Assembly: GCA_963820055.1 (NCBI GenBank)
Contig: CAWFYJ010000003.1
Span: 434,001 to 498,000, forward strand
Direction: 5' to 3'
Length of the DNA: 64,000 bases
Source: RHKX01 sp963820055
Lineage (GTDB): Bacteria > Actinomycetota > Thermoleophilia > Solirubrobacterales > 70-9
Position numbers and translations under genes: made by a program. The notes below the pieces were generated by a model. It was not told where the DNA came from. It did no database searches and saw only the letters and a list, made by a program, of their open reading frames with translations. Positions 16,923 through 27,256 of this stretch are shown here, piece by piece (the stretch's first letter is position 1; the number at the start of each line of letters is the position of its first letter).

Positions 16923-17293
16923 CCGGCGGCGGGCCGGCGGATCGTGACCGCCACCTCGCCGATCGCCTCGGGAATCGGCGGCTCGGTCTTCGCCGCGCGG
17001 ACCTCGATCTCGTCTGGCGAGAACTCGGCCGCGAGCCGGTCGGCGATCAGGCCGCAGAGATGCTCCAGCGTCCGGCAGCTCGTGCCGGTGACGACTTCGA
17101 CGGCGACCCTCGCGGCGGCGCCGTAATCGATCGTGCCGCCGAGCTCGTCGTCGCCCACGGTCGGGCAGTCGGCGACGGTCATCGTGATATCGAGGACGAT
17201 CAGCCTGCCGACCTCGCGCTCCGCCTCGCTGACGCCGTGCGGGCCGAACGCCCGCAGGCCGACCAGCTCGATGGTCACCGGCTCGCCGCTCAC
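16919..17293 (-). CDS. folB: Dihydroneopterin aldolase FolB
   Basis: 124 residues, the normal size for the T-fold enzyme that splits dihydroneopterin to hydroxymethyl-dihydropterin. Motifs: LVGLRAFGPHGVSEAEREVG (substrate loop with the HGV/E pattern), TIDYGAA and CRTLEHLCGLIADRL (catalytic and ring-contact helix). The conserved Lys is in RAAKTEPPIP. It overlaps both folP and folK by start-stop fusion, so the three folate genes are translated together. Confidence 0.95.
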   Translation of the reverse strand: MSGEPVTIELVGLRAFGPHGVSEAEREVGRLIVLDITMTVADCPTVGDDELGGTIDYGAAARVAVEVVTGTSCRTLEHLCGLIADRLAAEFSPDEIEVRAAKTEPPIPEAIGEVAVTIRRPAAG

Positions 17294-18105
17294 GAGGCCG
17301 CTCCCGCGGCGAGCGGTTCGCTGATGCCGAGGATCGGCTCGGCGACGCGGATCGCCGCGACGGTCTCGGCGACGTCGTGGACGCGGAGGACGGCTGCTCC
17401 CCCGGCGATCGCCGCGACGTTCGCGGCGATGCTGCCGCCGAGGCGGTCGCCCACCTCGCGGCCGGTTACGACGCCGATGAAGTTCTTGCGGGACGCGCCG
17501 ACGACCAGCGGTCTGCCCAGCTCTGCGAGCCGATCGAGGCGGCCGAGCAGCTCGAGATTGTGGTCGACGGTCTTCCCGAACCCGATCCCCGGGTCGAGCC
17601 AGACGAGGCCGGCATCGACCCCCGCCGCCGTTGCGACCGCGAGCCGTTCGGCGAGGAAGTCACGGACCTCGGCGACGACGTCGCCGTAGACGGGGTCGTC
17701 CTGCATCGTTCGCGGGGTCCCCTTCATATGCATGAGGATCAGCCCGCAGCCGGCGTCGGCGCAGACGGCCGCCATCTCCGGATCGCCGAGGGCGGTCACG
17801 TCGTTGACGATCGCCGCGCCGGCCTCGAGCGCGGCTGCGGCGACCTCGGCCTTCGACGTGTCGACCGAGACCCTGGCTCCGTCGCCGGCGAGCGCCTCGA
17901 TCACGGGGATGACGCGATCCCGCTCCTCGCCGGCGCCGACTTCAGCGGCTCCGGGCCGGGTCGACTCGCCGCCGACGTCGAGGATGTCGGCACCGGCCGC
18001 GAGCAGCTCGCGGCCGTGGGCGATCGCCGCCTCGGCGTCGAGGTAGCGGCCGCCGTCGGAGAACGAGTCCGGCGTCACGTTGACGATGCCCATGACTTCG
18101 GTCAT
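17290..18105 (-). CDS. folP: Dihydropteroate synthase FolP
   Basis: 271 residues. Joins p-aminobenzoate to the pterin pyrophosphate and is the sulfonamide target. Starts MTEVMGIVNVTPDSFSDGG, the pterin-site signature, then LDVGGESTRPGA. A third motif, VWLDPGIGFGKTVDHNLELL, follows, and RVHDVAETVAAIRVAEPIL forms the C-terminal end. It is 48 bases downstream of ftsH, an arrangement common in actinobacteria. No changes at the PABA loop that I can recognise as unusual. Confidence 0.96.
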   Translation of the reverse strand: MTEVMGIVNVTPDSFSDGGRYLDAEAAIAHGRELLAAGADILDVGGESTRPGAAEVGAGEERDRVIPVIEALAGDGARVSVDTSKAEVAAAALEAGAAIVNDVTALGDPEMAAVCADAGCGLILMHMKGTPRTMQDDPVYGDVVAEVRDFLAERLAVATAAGVDAGLVWLDPGIGFGKTVDHNLELLGRLDRLAELGRPLVVGASRKNFIGVVTGREVGDRLGGSIAANVAAIAGGAAVLRVHDVAETVAAIRVAEPILGISEPLAAGAAS

Positions 18106-18153
18106 GGAGCCATTATCTGCGCTCGGAGCCGGCCGCGCCGGTCCGGGCGGCGT

Positions 18154-20142
<1,989 letters not shown>

Positions 20143-20275
20143 CGCTGGTTTCCTTCGGGTGCAATCCGCATGGGAATGGGGCTCGGCAGCTGCTCAGCCG
20201 AACGGTGAGCGTACCAGGGAGGAATCCCCGCTCAGCCGCTCTCGCGGCGGGGCGAACGATCGCACCCCGGAGGAG

Positions 20276-20827
20276 CTAGTCCTGCTCCAGGGCGGCGACG
20301 TAGTCCAGGTTGCGGTGCTGCTGCGCGTGATCGAGGCCGTAGCCGATCGCGAAGCGGTCCGGAATCTCGAATCCGACGTAGCGAATCGGGGTGTCGACGC
20401 GGCGACGCTCGGGCTTGGTGAGCAGCGCGCAGACCTCGATCGAGGCCGGGTCGCGGGCCTTCAGGTTGCGGAGCAGATACTGAAGCGTCAGGCCGGAGTC
20501 GACGATGTCCTCGACGATCAGGACGTCGCGGCCGCCGATCGCGGTGTCGAGGTCCTTGAGGATCCGGACGACGCCGGAGGAGTCGGTGGAGGAGCCGTAG
20601 CTCGACACCGCCATCAGGTCGATCTCGCAGGGGACCGTGAGCGCACGCATCAGGTCGGCCATGAAGATCAACGCCCCCTTGAGGACGCCGACCATGACGA
20701 GATCGCGCTCCGCGTAGTCGGTGCTGATCTCGGCTCCGAGCTCGCCGACGCGGGTATGGAGGCGCTCTGAATCGATCAGGGTTTCGCCGATCCGCCCTCC
20801 CGCGCTGCTCCCAGATGGATCGCCCAT
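20276..20827 (-). CDS. hpt: Hypoxanthine phosphoribosyltransferase
   Basis: 183 residues. Salvages hypoxanthine/guanine to IMP/GMP. PRPP motif VLIVEDIVDSGLTL and the earlier VMVGVLKGALIFMADL are diagnostic of type I PRTases of this branch. Purine contact is near DRFAIGYGLDHAQQHRNL. The first ~15 residues (Ser/Gly-rich) are not conserved, so a downstream start is possible. It lies 16 bases after tilS, the usual pairing. Confidence 0.95.
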   Translation of the reverse strand: MGDPSGSSAGGRIGETLIDSERLHTRVGELGAEISTDYAERDLVMVGVLKGALIFMADLMRALTVPCEIDLMAVSSYGSSTDSSGVVRILKDLDTAIGGRDVLIVEDIVDSGLTLQYLLRNLKARDPASIEVCALLTKPERRRVDTPIRYVGFEIPDRFAIGYGLDHAQQHRNLDYVAALEQD

Positions 20828-20843
20828 CGCCCGGCGAGTCTAT

Positions 20844-22196
20844 TCAGGGACGCCGGCCCACGGCGCGTGCGGTGATGACGGCGACCGCGGTCGACTCCTC
20901 GAGCAGCCGGAACTCGTCGCTGACGGCGACGCCGGCGACCCAGGCGACGCGGCCGCCGGCGGTGACGACGGGAATCCGCGAGCGCACCGAGCGGGGCACG
21001 CCGCTGTCGGTGAACAGGTCCTGGAGGCTCTTGCTGCCGCCGAGGCCGAGCGGCCGGATCCGGTCGCCGGACTGCCAGGCGCGGATCTCGACCTCGCCCC
21101 CGACGGCTGCGGCGTCGAGCGTCGCCAGGCCCGGCCCGGCGGGGTCGACGGGACCGTCGAGCAGCTCGGCCCGGAGCTCCCAGTCGCCGAAGCGGGCGAC
21201 GCCGGGGATGCTCATCCGGACCGCGTCGGGCACCGGGTCGGTACCGGTGGCGAAGCGCACAGTCCCTCCCTCGCAGAACGCGCTGAGGCCGCCGCCGATC
21301 TCGATCTCGGCGGCCTGCGGTCGCGCCGCCGCGGCGGCGATCCGCGAGGCGTGGCCGCGGTTTAGAGGGAGGCGGCGACCGGCCGCGCGCTCGGCCAGCT
21401 CGCGGAGGGCGAGGCGGCGCAGCCCCGGCGGCATCCGTTCGAGCTCCTCGATGGCGATCACCGTCGCGTCCCCCCCGGCGCCGGCGGCGGCGAGCGTCTC
21501 GGCGACGACCGCCGCGAGCAGCTCGGCTTCCTCGTGGAGCTCGGCGTGAGTCGTCGCGATGTTGCGCTCGACCTCGGGGCCGATCTCGGCAAGCCGGGGC
21601 AGGATCTCGTTGCGGATCCGGTTGCGGGCGTAGCGCGGCGAGGCGTTGCTCGGGTCGTCGACGAACGGCAGCTCCGCCTCGGCCGCCACCGCCCTGGTCT
21701 CCTCCCGGGAAATCGCGTGGAGCGGGCGGACGACGTTGCCGGTCCGCGGGGGCAGCCCGAGCAGCGGCCGCGTCCCCGGCGAGACCGCGAGGCGGTAGAG
21801 GAAGGTCTCGGCGACGTCGCTGCGCGTGTGACCGGTCGCGACCCAGTCGTAGCCGAGCTTGCGGCGCAGGGTCTCGGCCGCGGCGTAGCGGGCATCGCGG
21901 GCCCGCGCCTGGATGTTGCCCCGGCCGAGGTCGGGGCGCTCGACGTGGAGGTCGATGCGGAGCTTGGCGCAGAGCGCCCTGGCGGCGCGCTCGTCCTCGC
22001 CGGAGTCGTCGCGAAGGCCGTAGTTGAGGTGGATGCCGGCGATCGACTCCGGCCCGCAGAGCGCGACGACGGCCGCTGCCGCGCACGCCGAGTCGGGCCC
22101 GCCGGAGACGAGCACGACTCCACCGGACCGACGGTCGATCAAGCCACCGGCCTCGACCGCGTCGGCCAGCGCCTCGATCGCCGGCGAGCTCTGCAC
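20844..22196 (-). CDS. tilS: tRNA(Ile)-lysidine synthase TilS
   Basis: 450 residues from the GTG at 22196 (VQSSPAIEALADAV). It attaches lysine to C34 of the tRNA(Ile) that reads AUA. The N-type ATP pyrophosphatase P-loop is VVLVSGGPDSACAAAA. The family also shows YDWVATGHTRSDVAETFLYR and FVDDPSNASPRYARNRIRNE. C-terminal domains include GDRIRPLGLGGSKSLQDLF. The frame stays open further upstream (to 22562), but that part is antisense shadow of the cyclase gene. Start codon chosen for position rather than a visible ribosome site. Confidence 0.93.
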   Translation of the reverse strand: MQSSPAIEALADAVEAGGLIDRRSGGVVLVSGGPDSACAAAAVVALCGPESIAGIHLNYGLRDDSGEDERAARALCAKLRIDLHVERPDLGRGNIQARARDARYAAAETLRRKLGYDWVATGHTRSDVAETFLYRLAVSPGTRPLLGLPPRTGNVVRPLHAISREETRAVAAEAELPFVDDPSNASPRYARNRIRNEILPRLAEIGPEVERNIATTHAELHEEAELLAAVVAETLAAAGAGGDATVIAIEELERMPPGLRRLALRELAERAAGRRLPLNRGHASRIAAAAARPQAAEIEIGGGLSAFCEGGTVRFATGTDPVPDAVRMSIPGVARFGDWELRAELLDGPVDPAGPGLATLDAAAVGGEVEIRAWQSGDRIRPLGLGGSKSLQDLFTDSGVPRSVRSRIPVVTAGGRVAWVAGVAVSDEFRLLEESTAVAVITARAVGRRP

Positions 22197-22267
22197 GCGG
22201 CCAGAATACGAGCGGTCACGGCGGGAACGCGGATCGCGAAGCCGATCGCCGGCGTCGTCGCCTGGCG

Positions 22268-23470
22268 TCATCGACGCCGCACGTTGGACGCGGTGGCGAC
22301 GAACAGCTCCGTGGGCTGCGGGAGGCCCTTGAGGGCGACCTCGCCGATCGGCTCGAGGTCGAGGTACTCGGACGCGCCGATCTGGTCGACGACCGAGCGG
22401 GTGACGAGAACCTCGCCGGCGAGCGCCCGAGTGACGACGCGGTGGGTCAGGTTGACGTCGCCGCCGAAGTAGTCGCCGTCGCGGTAGACGGCGCCGCCGC
22501 AGTGAATCGCGACCCGCGGCTGCGGGCGCTCGTCGAAGAGGGTCAGGAACCCGACGGCCCACTCGGTGAGCATCCGGGCCTCCGAGCAGACGATCATCAC
22601 CTCGTCGCCGATCGTCTTGACGATCGTCGCGTCGGCCGGCAGGGTCGCCTCGACCGTCTCGATGAAGCGCTCGACGAGATCGAGGGCCTCCTGGTCGCCC
22701 TCCTCCTCCGTGAACCTCGTGAAGCCGGTCAGGTCGACGAAGCAGAACGCCATCGCCACGCGGTCGGGGTGGCTACGGGTCAACGGCAGGTCGGCCTCCA
22801 TGTGCCCGACCACGTCCTGCTCCATGTAGAAGCGCAGGTAGCGGCCGTGGATGTAGTCGAGGACCGGGGCGACGGTCGGAAGCAGCTCCGAGGCCATCCG
22901 CTCCATGTCCGCCGCCATCTCCTCCGGGGGAATCCCGTCGCGGATCATCGGCTCGTGGACGAACAGGTGGAAGAGCCTGACCTCGGCCTCGGCGATCTTC
23001 CGGCCCGCCTGCGCGTAGACGCGGACCAGCTGGAGGAGCGCGATCAGCGGGAAGCCGTTGCGGAGGGCGCTCGCCATCCGCTCGAGCGCCTCGATGTCCC
23101 CGTCGCTGACGCGGTCGGTGAGCGCCATCGGCGTCCCGAGCAGGGCCATCACGCGCTCGATCAGGTCCTCCTCGAGCCCGACGATCTGGGCCGCCTCGGC
23201 CCGGGAGTGGTTGCGGGCGGGGGTCGGCAGCAGCTCCTCTACGGACCCGAAGGCGAGCCGGCCGTCGCGGACCGCGCTGCGGATCTCGCGCAGCGAGTGG
23301 CCGCGCCGGCGCATCCGGTTGACGACCCGGGCCTGCGAGGCGGCCGCGGCGGTCCAGCGGCCCCCGTGGACCTCGACGATCCGCTGCTCGGCCCAGCGCT
23401 TCAGCGTTGCGGCCGAGACGCCGGAGCGCCGCGCGGCCTCGTTGAGCGAGATCTGCTCGTCGCCTGGCAT
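22268..23470 (-). CDS. MerR-type HTH fused to class III adenylate cyclase
   Basis: 400 residues with three parts. Residues ~7-75 are a MerR-like winged helix (LNEAARRSGVSAATLKRWAE, then RRRGHSLREIRSAV). Residues ~95-225 resemble the Rv1264-type cyclase regulatory domain (NGFPLIALLQLVRVYAQAGR). Residues ~235-395 are a class III cyclase. Catalytic residues all look present: metal Asp246 in FVDLTGF and Asp289 in IGDEVM, Lys285, and Asn340/Arg344 in GGDVNLTHRV. It should make cAMP. Whether it also binds DNA is unknown. Between tilS and the acyltransferase on the same strand, with 48 bases to the latter. Confidence 0.9.
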   Translation of the reverse strand: MPGDEQISLNEAARRSGVSAATLKRWAEQRIVEVHGGRWTAAAASQARVVNRMRRRGHSLREIRSAVRDGRLAFGSVEELLPTPARNHSRAEAAQIVGLEEDLIERVMALLGTPMALTDRVSDGDIEALERMASALRNGFPLIALLQLVRVYAQAGRKIAEAEVRLFHLFVHEPMIRDGIPPEEMAADMERMASELLPTVAPVLDYIHGRYLRFYMEQDVVGHMEADLPLTRSHPDRVAMAFCFVDLTGFTRFTEEEGDQEALDLVERFIETVEATLPADATIVKTIGDEVMIVCSEARMLTEWAVGFLTLFDERPQPRVAIHCGGAVYRDGDYFGGDVNLTHRVVTRALAGEVLVTRSVVDQIGASEYLDLEPIGEVALKGLPQPTELFVATASNVRRR

Positions 23471-23518
23471 TGCTCAGACCCTTCTAGCAAGGTCGGGCGC
23501 GATCGCGCCGCGGCTCGC

Positions 23519-24478
23519 TCAGATGAAGGCGGAGCCTCGCTTGACCAGGTTCTCGTAGAGCTTCTGCTGGATCGTCTCGCGAACCTGCTCGGAGATCTCG
23601 AAGACGAGCTGCCGGTCGTCGGCCGCTTCCGGCCCGAGCCCGCCGACGTCGATCGGCTCGCAGAACTCGATCCGCCACTTCGACGGCAACGGCACCAGGC
23701 CGAGGAGCCCGAGCCACGGGAACGTCGGGGTGATCGGCGCATAAGGCGCCCCGATCGCGCGGGCGAGCAGCGAGCTGTCGGCGATCTTCGGATAGATCTC
23801 CTCCGAGCCGACTACGGCGATCGGCACGATCGGCGATCCGGTCCGCAGCGCGACCTCGACGAACCCGCCGCGACCGAAGCGCTGCAGGCGGTAACGGTCC
23901 GCAAACGGCTTGCCGGTGCCCTTCACGCCCTCCGGGAAGACCATCATCAGCCCGTCGTCGGAGAGGATCCGCGTGGCGTTGTGAGGGCTGGCGGGGACGC
24001 CGCCGACCTTGCGCATGAACGCCGACATGAACGGCAGCGAGAACGCCCAGTCGAGGACCATGAACCGCGGCCAGCGCGGCAGCGGGTGCTCTTTCATGAT
24101 CGCTCCGGTGATCATCGACGCGTCGAAGGGGAACAGCGAGCCGGCGTGGTTGGAGACCAGCATCGCCCGGCCATGGGCGGGGACGTTCTCGACCCCGGTC
24201 GCCTCGACCCGCCACCACTGGTCGTAGAGCAGCTCGAAAAACGGGTAGGCGGCCTCGGCGAACTCCTCGTCGAAACCCCACTCGTCCTCGTGGTACTCGC
24301 CGCGAAGCCTGCGCGCCATCCGCTCGACCGCATCGCGGAGCGACTTCGGAAGGTCGGCGGACGCCGCCTCGGCCGCTGCGACCGGGTCAAGGCCGCCGTC
24401 GACGGCGGTCCGGACGCTGCGCAGGAATCGGACGCCGAGCTCCGGGATCGAGCCGGCCTGAGCGGTCGCCGAGCTCAC
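23519..24478 (-). CDS. Lysophospholipid/MGAT-like acyltransferase
   Basis: 319 residues. The acyltransferase core has SNHAGSLFPFDASMI (the NHxxx..D catalytic block in its longer form), the FPEG block MVFPEGVKGTGKPF and PIVPIAVVGSEEIYP. This matches the PlsC-superfamily group close to mycobacterial Rv0502, not the classical 1-acyl-G3P enzyme. It overlaps the SDR gene by four bases. A galE-like SDR beside this acyltransferase is also found in mycobacteria (Rv0501-Rv0502, from memory). Likely acts on membrane or storage lipids; acceptor unknown. Confidence 0.85.
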   Translation of the reverse strand: MSSATAQAGSIPELGVRFLRSVRTAVDGGLDPVAAAEAASADLPKSLRDAVERMARRLRGEYHEDEWGFDEEFAEAAYPFFELLYDQWWRVEATGVENVPAHGRAMLVSNHAGSLFPFDASMITGAIMKEHPLPRWPRFMVLDWAFSLPFMSAFMRKVGGVPASPHNATRILSDDGLMMVFPEGVKGTGKPFADRYRLQRFGRGGFVEVALRTGSPIVPIAVVGSEEIYPKIADSSLLARAIGAPYAPITPTFPWLGLLGLVPLPSKWRIEFCEPIDVGGLGPEAADDRQLVFEISEQVRETIQQKLYENLVKRGSAFI

Positions 24479-25497
24479 CGCGCCGTCCCGGCGATCCGGT
24501 CGAGGATCGAGCCGACGCCCGGGGTCGAAACGAGGCGCAGGCCCTGGTCGGCGGCCGCGAAGTCGCGGATCGCGCCGACCGCGTCGAACCGCGGCTCGTA
24601 TCCGAGGTCGTTCCGGAGCCGCGAGTTGTCGACGCCGCGCCCGTACCGCATCAGCCGCACGGCGTCGCCGTAGAGGCTGCCGGCGCCGAGCCGGTCGCCG
24701 AGCCGGGCCATCGCGGGGCCGAACAGGGGATGCGGGATCGGCAGCTGCGGCCGATCGATCAGCCGCAACGCCCGCGACAGCGAGATCGAGCCGCTCGGTG
24801 CGACGTTGACGGCGCCGCGGACCGGATTCATGGTCGCGGCGTGGAGCGCGCCGGTCGCGTCGTCGGCGTGAAGCAGCTGCAGGCGGGGGTCGAACCCCAG
24901 CTGTGTCGGGACGACCGGCAGCGACAGGTAGCGGGCGATCGGCGCGTCGAGGCCCGGGCCGATCTCGGGCTGGTAGCGGAGCATGCAGCAGGTCAGATGG
25001 GCGTGGCGGCGGGCGAAGTTCTCGAAGTAGCTCTCGAGCTCGCCGATGTCGCGCTGGAAGCGGGTTCGGAGCGGGAAGTCGGCGGCCATCGACTCGGTGA
25101 AGAAGGAGGGGCCGGTCGGCTCGCAGCCGTAGATCGCGGCGGAGCCGCGGAGCACCACCCGCTCGAGCGAGGGCGTCCGCTCACAGGCCGCGAGGAGCTG
25201 CAGCGTGCCGATCACGTTGATGTCGTGAAGGGCCCGCTTCGGCTTGCCGGGCTCCGGATACCAGAGGATGCCCGTATGGACGAGCGTGTCGGCGCCGGTC
25301 GACGGGAGCAGGCGCGCCAGCAGCGGGCTGCGGATGTCGGCCTCGAGGAACTCGGTGCGCTCGAGCTGGGCGAGCGGCGGCGTCGTGTCGATCCCGAGCA
25401 CCTTCTCGACGGCCGGATCGCGCTCGAGGCGCAGTGCGAGCTCGGTCCCCCAGTGGGTTCCGATGCCGGCGATGAGTATCCGGCGGCCGGACGTCAC
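24475..25497 (-). CDS. Extended-SDR NAD-dependent epimerase-like protein
   Basis: 340 residues with an N-terminal Rossmann motif ILIAGIGTHWGTELALRL (GxxGxxG with the middle Gly replaced). It also has LGIDTTPPLAQ and the SDR strand EADIRS. Where SDR enzymes have Tyr-x3-Lys, this protein reads FPLRTRFQRDIGELE with no such pair, so dehydrogenase activity is doubtful. It could instead bind nucleotide-sugar or lipid. Its stop overlaps the acyltransferase start, and its GTG start follows the coiled-coil gene by two bases, making a three-gene unit. Confidence 0.82.
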   Translation of the reverse strand: MTSGRRILIAGIGTHWGTELALRLERDPAVEKVLGIDTTPPLAQLERTEFLEADIRSPLLARLLPSTGADTLVHTGILWYPEPGKPKRALHDINVIGTLQLLAACERTPSLERVVLRGSAAIYGCEPTGPSFFTESMAADFPLRTRFQRDIGELESYFENFARRHAHLTCCMLRYQPEIGPGLDAPIARYLSLPVVPTQLGFDPRLQLLHADDATGALHAATMNPVRGAVNVAPSGSISLSRALRLIDRPQLPIPHPLFGPAMARLGDRLGAGSLYGDAVRLMRYGRGVDNSRLRNDLGYEPRFDAVGAIRDFAAADQGLRLVSTPGVGSILDRIAGTAR

Positions 25498-25499
25498 TG

Positions 25500-25931
25500 C
25501 TAGCCCGATTCCCCTTTCCCATGGGGTTTAGAGGGTCTACTCTCAGGCTCATCCTGAGGGTTAGAATCTGCGGCTTTCGCGGGTTTCGCGCCCTCGAGAT
25601 CGGCGAGACGCCGTTCGATTGCCGCGAGCCGCCGGTCGAGGCGCTCGATACTCTCCCGATCGGCCGCCCGGAGCTCGCCGATCGCGTCGGCAAGGCGCGA
25701 GGTCGCGGACTCGCCGCGCCGCGCGACCTCCTCGCGGGCGCTCTGGCCGCGGCGGACGACGTCGTCGAGCAGGCCCTGGGCCTTCTCGCGGGTCCCCGTC
25801 GCCGACTCGGCCGTCGCCGCGAGCGTCTTCTCGACGGCGCTGCGCAACGCGTCACCGACGGCCTCGGGCCCGGAGCCCGAGGTGCCGGAGCCGGCGTCTG
25901 CCTTCGGGGGCTTCGAATCGGCTTCGCTCAT
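25500..25931 (-). CDS. Coiled-coil protein, phasin-like
   Basis: 143 residues. Ser/Gly/Asp-rich start, then a long amphipathic helix (residues ~25-110: ALRSAVEKTLAATAESATG to LDRRLAAIERRLADLEG), then a disordered Lys/Pro tail. No hydrophobic core or catalytic motif. Helical proteins of this kind coat lipid or PHA granules or support the envelope. First gene of a unit with the SDR and acyltransferase, which favours a lipid link. A second protein of similar design is encoded 0.8 kb away (26687-26971). Confidence 0.75.
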   Translation of the reverse strand: MSEADSKPPKADAGSGTSGSGPEAVGDALRSAVEKTLAATAESATGTREKAQGLLDDVVRRGQSAREEVARRGESATSRLADAIGELRAADRESIERLDRRLAAIERRLADLEGAKPAKAADSNPQDEPESRPSKPHGKGESG

Positions 25932-26014
25932 CCCGCAAGCTTAGGGTCTCGCCCGCGGCGCAGACCTCTCCCGGGCGCCGTACCGGTCGCGTCTCTGACT
26001 AAGGTCGCCCCTCC

Positions 26015-26671
26015 GTGCCCTTCTACCTGCGGCCGAGCGCCCCGACAGCACCCGACGCCCTGATCTGCGGAGACCCGGCGCGAGCCCTGGCGATCGCGCA
26101 GCACGTGATGGTCCAGCCCCGCATGAGCAACCACAATCGCGGCCTCTGGGGCTACCACGGTGAGACGGAGGCGGGCGCCGAGCTCACCGTCCAGGCGACC
26201 GGGATCGGGGCGCCCAGCGCCGCCGCCGTTCTCGCCGAGTCGGCAGGGCTCGGAGTGCGCCGCGCCGTCCGGGTCGGCACCTGCGCGGCGCTCGGCGGCA
26301 CGCCGGCGCTCGGGTCGACAGTGGTGGTCGGCACCGCCGACGGCTCCGACGGGGTCAGCCGGGCACTCGGCGGCGGCGGGCCCGACGAGACCCTCACCGC
26401 CGCACTGGCGGAGTCGGGCGCCGGTCCGACGGCCTCGGTCACCAGCTCCGACCTGATCCCGGCGCCGGGCGGGCTGATCGAGCCGGACGCTCCCGGACTC
26501 CACGACCTGCAGACGGCGGCCGTGTTCGCGCTCGGCCGCCGGCTCGGGGTCGCGGTCGCCGCGGGACTCGTCGTCAGGAACCTCGATGGGCGGATGCTCG
26601 AGGACGAACCTCTGGAGGCCGCCCTGCTTCGACTCGCCGACCGAGCCGTCGCGGCGCTGCTCGAAGTCTAA
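26015..26671 (+). CDS. Purine/uridine phosphorylase family protein
   Basis: 218 residues from a GTG at 26015. Phosphate-binding start LICGDPARALAIAQHV (GDPxR) marks the PNP/UDP superfamily, then VQATGIGAPSAAAVLAESAG and RVGTCAALGGTPALGS. The nucleoside-site block is shortened: the region normally carrying MExE reads HDLQTAAVFALGRRLG, with Asp and Gln instead of Glu. The protein is ~30 residues shorter than typical enzymes. It may process an unusual nucleoside, or be inactive. Single gene, divergent from the coiled-coil gene at 25931. Confidence 0.82.
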   Translation: MPFYLRPSAPTAPDALICGDPARALAIAQHVMVQPRMSNHNRGLWGYHGETEAGAELTVQATGIGAPSAAAVLAESAGLGVRRAVRVGTCAALGGTPALGSTVVVGTADGSDGVSRALGGGGPDETLTAALAESGAGPTASVTSSDLIPAPGGLIEPDAPGLHDLQTAAVFALGRRLGVAVAAGLVVRNLDGRMLEDEPLEAALLRLADRAVAALLEV

Positions 26672-26686
26672 GCCTGAAGTAGAGGG

Positions 26687-26971
26687 TCAGTCCGTGGTCC
26701 GGCGGTCGCGCCGGAGCCGATCGACCTCGTCCTCGAGAGCCTCGACGCGATCGGACAGGGCGCGGACGCGGCGGGTCAGCCGTTCGAGGTCGCCGGCGCT
26801 CGAGACATCGATCGCGTTGAGGGCCGCGCGCTGCGCGCCGGCGGCGCGCTCGCCGGCCCCGAGCGCCTTACCGAGCGCCTGGCTGAACAACGGGTTCTCG
26901 AGCAAGCTCTGAGCGAGCTCGCCGATCACCTCTTCTCCGCGTGAGCGGATACTCGACTGGTTCTCCGTCAT
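26687..26971 (-). CDS. Small coiled-coil protein
   Basis: 94 residues from the ATG at 26971, chosen because GGAGA lies six bases upstream. A longer start at 26998 lacks this. First half is helical (GEEVIGELAQSLLENPLFSQALGKAL). The end is a clear heptad coiled coil (LERLTRRVRALSDRVEALED followed by EVDRLRRD). The pattern recalls the small PhaE/phasin-like subunits and accessory coiled-coil proteins. Transcribed toward the phosphorylase stop. Divergent from the cell-wall hydrolase with a 285-base gap. Confidence 0.75.
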   Translation of the reverse strand: MTENQSSIRSRGEEVIGELAQSLLENPLFSQALGKALGAGERAAGAQRAALNAIDVSSAGDLERLTRRVRALSDRVEALEDEVDRLRRDRRTTD

Positions 26972-27193
26972 GCAATCTCCGGTGTCAGTTTGTCTCAAGA
27001 TTCAAGCTGCGACGGTAACCGATCGATCACATGGGGGAATGGTCTATTCCTGTAGCTTGATCGCGGCGTCGAAAGCGGCGCTGGGACTGATGGGTGTGAT
27101 GAGTCGAGACAACAGCCGAGAGCGCCGAAATGGCCGCCCCCTTGCCGGCGGAGGTTCCCCGTTGCATTCCGCTTGCCGGACGGATAGTTTTCC

Positions 27194-27226
27194 GCCTGCT
27201 CTTGAAGAGGTCGGCGTCCAGCAGGC
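27194..27226 (+). other. Hairpin in the leader of the cell-wall hydrolase gene
   Basis: GCCTGCT (27194-27200) pairs with AGCAGGC (27220-27226) around a 19-base loop, 31-63 bases upstream of the 27257 start. The gap 26972-27256 is less GC-rich than its surroundings and has other short inverted repeats (for example TCAAGCT at 27002 and AGCTTGA at 27054). It may be a structured leader. I compared it with the c-di-AMP (ydaO) riboswitch that often precedes such genes and could not match the conserved core. Confidence 0.25.
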
Positions 27227-27256
27227 AGGGCTGAGCGAGTCTCACGGCAAGGGTGC

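Noticed and set aside
26972..27256. A c-di-AMP (ydaO) riboswitch before the cell-wall hydrolase
   Set aside because: The context is right, but I could not find the conserved core sequences or the pseudoknot elements. Only unrelated short stems are visible.
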